NCBI RefSeq assembly: GCF_003151135.1
Contig: NZ_QEQK01000002.1
Location: 218,972 to 282,971, forward strand
Source of the DNA: Abyssibacter profundi
GTDB lineage: Bacteria > Pseudomonadota > Gammaproteobacteria > Nevskiales > OUC007
Length of the DNA: 64,000 nucleotides
Direction of reading: 5' to 3'
Below the pieces are notes generated by a model. The model was not told where the DNA came from, did no database searches, and saw nothing but the letters and a program-made list of their open reading frames with translations. Positions 61,931 to 64,000 of this stretch are shown piece by piece (the stretch's first letter is position 1; each line of letters starts with the position of its first letter). The position numbers and the translations under genes are program-made.

Positions 61931-62920
61931 TTACTCCTGGGTGGACACCGGAACATGGCGACTGCAGGCCAATGCCAGTACCTCGCGGTAACCGGGCGGC
62001 GCTGCGACATGCTGACGATCTCGCAGCAGGCGGTGCAGGGCGGGCAGCCGGTAGTAGGGAACGGAGGCCATGAAATGGTGCTCCAGGTGGTAATTGACGT
62101 GCATGGGGGCGACGGTGCAGCGGGCCAACCATCCCGCCTGCGTGGTCCGGGTATTGCTGCGGATATCGGCACCGGCGGGCAGCATGGCGTGCTCGGCCAA
62201 TGCACGAATCCGTACGAACACAGGAAATGCGAACAGATAGCCAGCCAGCCAGATACCGTAAAGCGCTCCGTGGCCTAGCTGGATCAGCACACCGGCCAGC
62301 ACCGCGTTGGTCACCAGCATCCCGCTGCTATTGCGGATCAAGGCGATGGGATACGACCACCAGCGGCGTCCATTGCGGGGCAGGCGCTCGATGTCGTTGG
62401 CAACGGTCCAGCGAATAACGCCGGCATCCATCAAGACCAAACCGAACATGACCTTGACCATGGTGTAGCCACTGATGTCCCGCAGCAGCTTGCGGGCGAA
62501 GCGGGCGCGGGTCGTGGGGTAGCTCCGATAAAGTGATTCATCGGGGTCACCGGGCTGGCCTGCACGTTTGTGATGTCGATTGTGATGGGCCCGATATCGC
62601 CCGACGTGCTGCCAGATCGGGCGGGCACAAAGCCAATCGGCAGCGTGGTCGTTCAGCCACCGTGTTCTGAAGAGCGTACGATGTGCGGCTTCGTGTTCAA
62701 GAATCGCCAATGCCAGTTGACGATTGCCCATTGCTACAACGGCCAGCAGCCAGGTGACCGGATGCGGCAGCATTGCGCAGAGTGCGAACAGCGCCGCAAT
62801 CGACGCCCAGACCGAGACGATTGCCCAGCCGCCGCGAGCATCCGACCGGCGTGTCAGGGCCGCGATTTCGTCGCGGCTTAACCAGTCGGTCGGTCGCAAG
62901 GGGCTGTGCGTATCAGCCAT
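61931..62920 (-). CDS. membrane fatty acid desaturase-like di-iron protein
   Basis: A 329-residue inner-membrane enzyme. Three His boxes are visible: HEAAH (76-80), HHNRHH (112-117) and HLEHH near residue 276, the pattern of di-iron desaturases and hydroxylases (FA_desaturase family). About four to six helices surround them. Substrate and position of attack cannot be read from the sequence; fatty acyl lipids, sphingoid bases or carotenoids are all possible. It overlaps the PaaX-like gene by 8 bp and precedes the crotonase by 4 bp. Confidence 0.88.
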   Translation of the reverse strand: MADTHSPLRPTDWLSRDEIAALTRRSDARGGWAIVSVWASIAALFALCAMLPHPVTWLLAVVAMGNRQLALAILEHEAAHRTLFRTRWLNDHAADWLCARPIWQHVGRYRAHHNRHHKRAGQPGDPDESLYRSYPTTRARFARKLLRDISGYTMVKVMFGLVLMDAGVIRWTVANDIERLPRNGRRWWSYPIALIRNSSGMLVTNAVLAGVLIQLGHGALYGIWLAGYLFAFPVFVRIRALAEHAMLPAGADIRSNTRTTQAGWLARCTVAPMHVNYHLEHHFMASVPYYRLPALHRLLRDRQHVAAPPGYREVLALACSRHVPVSTQE

Positions 62921-63749
62921 GGCCTAACGCCTCTGGCTGGTGGGCCCGTTGCTTCCAGATGGCCTGTCCCAGCCGGTCAAAGCGCAGGGCGACATCGGTG
63001 AACTCGGCACGCAGCTGCGTGTTGATGAGCGTGTCCGGCAGCAGGGGGTCGAAGACCAACTGCCGGATGGCCTGATCCCCAAGCTCGAAGGCTTCACGGG
63101 CAGCCTGATCAAGCGGTTTGTCCTGCCAGCCGTCCATCCATTGACCCAGGGTTTCGATTTGTTGCCGATAACCCAATTCAAGCTGGCGTCGACGCCAGAG
63201 CCCCGGTGCGGCCTGTGTCCGAGTGGCATCCAGCGTGCTGGTGGTGAACACGGCGGCCGCCGGGTCCAGGCCCAGCCGATAAAGCCGGTCGCGGATGCTA
63301 TCCAGCGAATCGCTGAGATTGTCGGGGCGCAGCGTGAGGCCGGATTCAAGCTCTCGCAGTCCCAACAATTGCAAGGCACGTTCGCGCTGGCGTACGACGG
63401 TTCGATCTGAACGCGGCAGGGCGCCGGTATGGACGATGATCCACCCACCGGACCAGGGCCGGACCCTGGCCTCGCCAGAACGCCAGCGGGCGACATCGTC
63501 CGCAAGCGTGGTCGCGGCGGGGCCGAGCTGGTACTGCCCACGATCAATGTGTTGGATGAGCCCGGCATTGCGGAGCCGGACCAGTGCCGTTCGGGCGCTG
63601 TTATCCGATACACCCATGAGCGTGCAGGCACCGACGAGGGCCTGGGCGGCCATCGGCTGTCCGGTTGTCGCGAGCAGCACCCGAAGAATCACGTCCTTGG
63701 GTCGGGGAAGCTGGCGACCGGCAGATCGGTCAGAGGCAGCTGGCTTCAT
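62913..63749 (-). CDS. PaaX-family transcriptional regulator
   Basis: A 278-residue regulator. The N-terminal winged helix (RPKDVILRVLLATTGQPMAA, NSARTALVRLRNAGLIQ) and the long C-terminal domain with WRSGEARVRPWSGGWIIVHT are those of PaaX, the phenylacetyl-CoA-responsive repressor. No paa catabolic genes are nearby, so its ligand may be another acyl-CoA, made or used by the desaturase and crotonase it is coupled to. It has no Shine-Dalgarno; a large palindrome reaches up to its ATG. Confidence 0.9.
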   Translation of the reverse strand: MKPAASDRSAGRQLPRPKDVILRVLLATTGQPMAAQALVGACTLMGVSDNSARTALVRLRNAGLIQHIDRGQYQLGPAATTLADDVARWRSGEARVRPWSGGWIIVHTGALPRSDRTVVRQRERALQLLGLRELESGLTLRPDNLSDSLDSIRDRLYRLGLDPAAAVFTTSTLDATRTQAAPGLWRRRQLELGYRQQIETLGQWMDGWQDKPLDQAAREAFELGDQAIRQLVFDPLLPDTLINTQLRAEFTDVALRFDRLGQAIWKQRAHQPEALGHG

Positions 63750-63794
63750 AAATGGTACGAAATGCGAACATTATCGGCGCATTCTGTACCATTT
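63750..63794 (-). promoter_or_regulatory. nested 45-bp palindrome at the PaaX-like gene start
   Basis: AAATGGTAC (63750-63758) mirrors GTACCATTT (63786-63794). Inside them AATGCG (63761-63766) mirrors CGCATT (63778-63783), with 11 bp at the centre. On the minus strand the centre holds GATAAT, a candidate -10. The palindrome touches the start codon and lies 9 bp from the receptor stop. It is a likely autoregulatory operator and could also form an RNA hairpin. Confidence 0.65.
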
Positions 63795-63803
63795 GGGCCG
63801 TGC

Positions 63804-64000
63804 TTAAAAGCGGTGCGTCAGGCGTAACCAGTAGCGCCGGCCCAGCAGGCGGTAGGCAGATTCATCCGTGTTCAGCTCGCCGCCATTGGGAATAAACGGT
63901 GGGGCCCGATCGGTGACGTTGTCGACACCGACGACCAGCGACAGGTTGTGCTGGCTGCGGTAACCCAGGTGCACGTCGTGATAAAGCCGCGAGCCCACCG
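63804..64000 (-). CDS. TonB-dependent receptor, C-terminal end (partial)
   Basis: The window ends inside this gene. The 65 visible residues end in alternating beta-strands: NLSLVVGVDNVTDRAPPFI is the conserved penultimate-strand motif, and YWLRLTHRF with terminal Phe is the outer-membrane insertion signal. It is the end of a TonB-dependent receptor barrel. The ligand cannot be told. It lies 54 bp upstream of the PaaX-like gene on the same strand. Confidence 0.85.
   Translation of the reverse strand, partial: VGSRLYHDVHLGYRSQHNLSLVVGVDNVTDRAPPFIPNGGELNTDESAYRLLGRRYWLRLTHRF

Overview
The window is a GC-rich stretch of a gammaproteobacterial chromosome. Synteny shows this: uvrY next to uvrC, pgsA followed by tRNA-Gly/Cys/Leu, a complete System I ccmABCDEFGHI operon, yebC-ruvCAB-ybgC-tolQRAB-pal-cpoB, queE-queC, and fabR. 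Extra hints are the long (about 530-residue) isocitrate lyase, a GlyGly-CTERM surface protein and Asp/Ser-rich linkers in SucB. Together these fit a free-living, probably marine or salt-tolerant, fat- or acetate-using species. The exact order cannot be fixed from the sequence alone; Salinisphaerales/Nevskiales-like lineages would be a reasonable first comparison. No rRNA, CRISPR array, prophage or complete insertion sequence was seen.

Layout. 1-3050: end of malate synthase, a LysR regulator and isocitrate lyase (glyoxylate shunt). 3069-7398: small accessory genes, namely an ADP-ribosyltransferase-like protein, a DUF1772 membrane protein, a YdeI-like protein, an SRPBCC protein, two small secreted proteins and an Asp-nucleophile alpha/beta hydrolase. 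7501-9334: a phage-type lysis cassette (secreted protein, GH108 muramidase, 3-TM holin) with no other phage genes. 9642-13473: uvrY, uracil-DNA glycosylase, uvrC, pgsA. 13470-13907: three tRNAs behind a strong promoter. 13927-20680: cytochrome c maturation. 20850-28366: galU, sucA-sucB-lpdA (2-oxoglutarate dehydrogenase) and a YfaZ-like protein. 28379-31274: yebC-ruvCAB. 31384-39033: isoaspartyl peptidase, then ybgC-tol-pal-cpoB and queE-queC. 39114-46817: tRNA-Lys, a serine hydrolase, a lipoprotein, opgG, a diguanylate cyclase, fabR and a flavoprotein.

46859-55622 is an accessory block on the minus strand. It carries three large exported alpha/beta hydrolases (two lipoproteins and one GlyGly-CTERM protein), a TetR regulator and an NAD-dependent epimerase/reductase. 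55770-57647 is an EAL-CBS-GGDEF gene broken by one in-frame TGA. 57664-64000 (minus strand) holds a Na/phosphate cotransporter with a small coiled-coil partner, an imelysin-like protein and an OsmC protein. It ends with a compact PaaX-regulator/desaturase/crotonase operon beside the end of a TonB-dependent receptor.

Most notable non-coding signals. (1) An 82-bp repeat occurs twice, about 84% identical by hand alignment, with a compensatory base-pair change. One copy is a 109-bp element with 11-bp perfect inverted ends, flanked by CTAA, that exactly fills the gap between ruvB and iaaA. (2) A nested 45-bp palindrome abuts the start codon of the PaaX-like gene. (3) A near-consensus promoter for the tRNA cluster is embedded in the pgsA stop codon.
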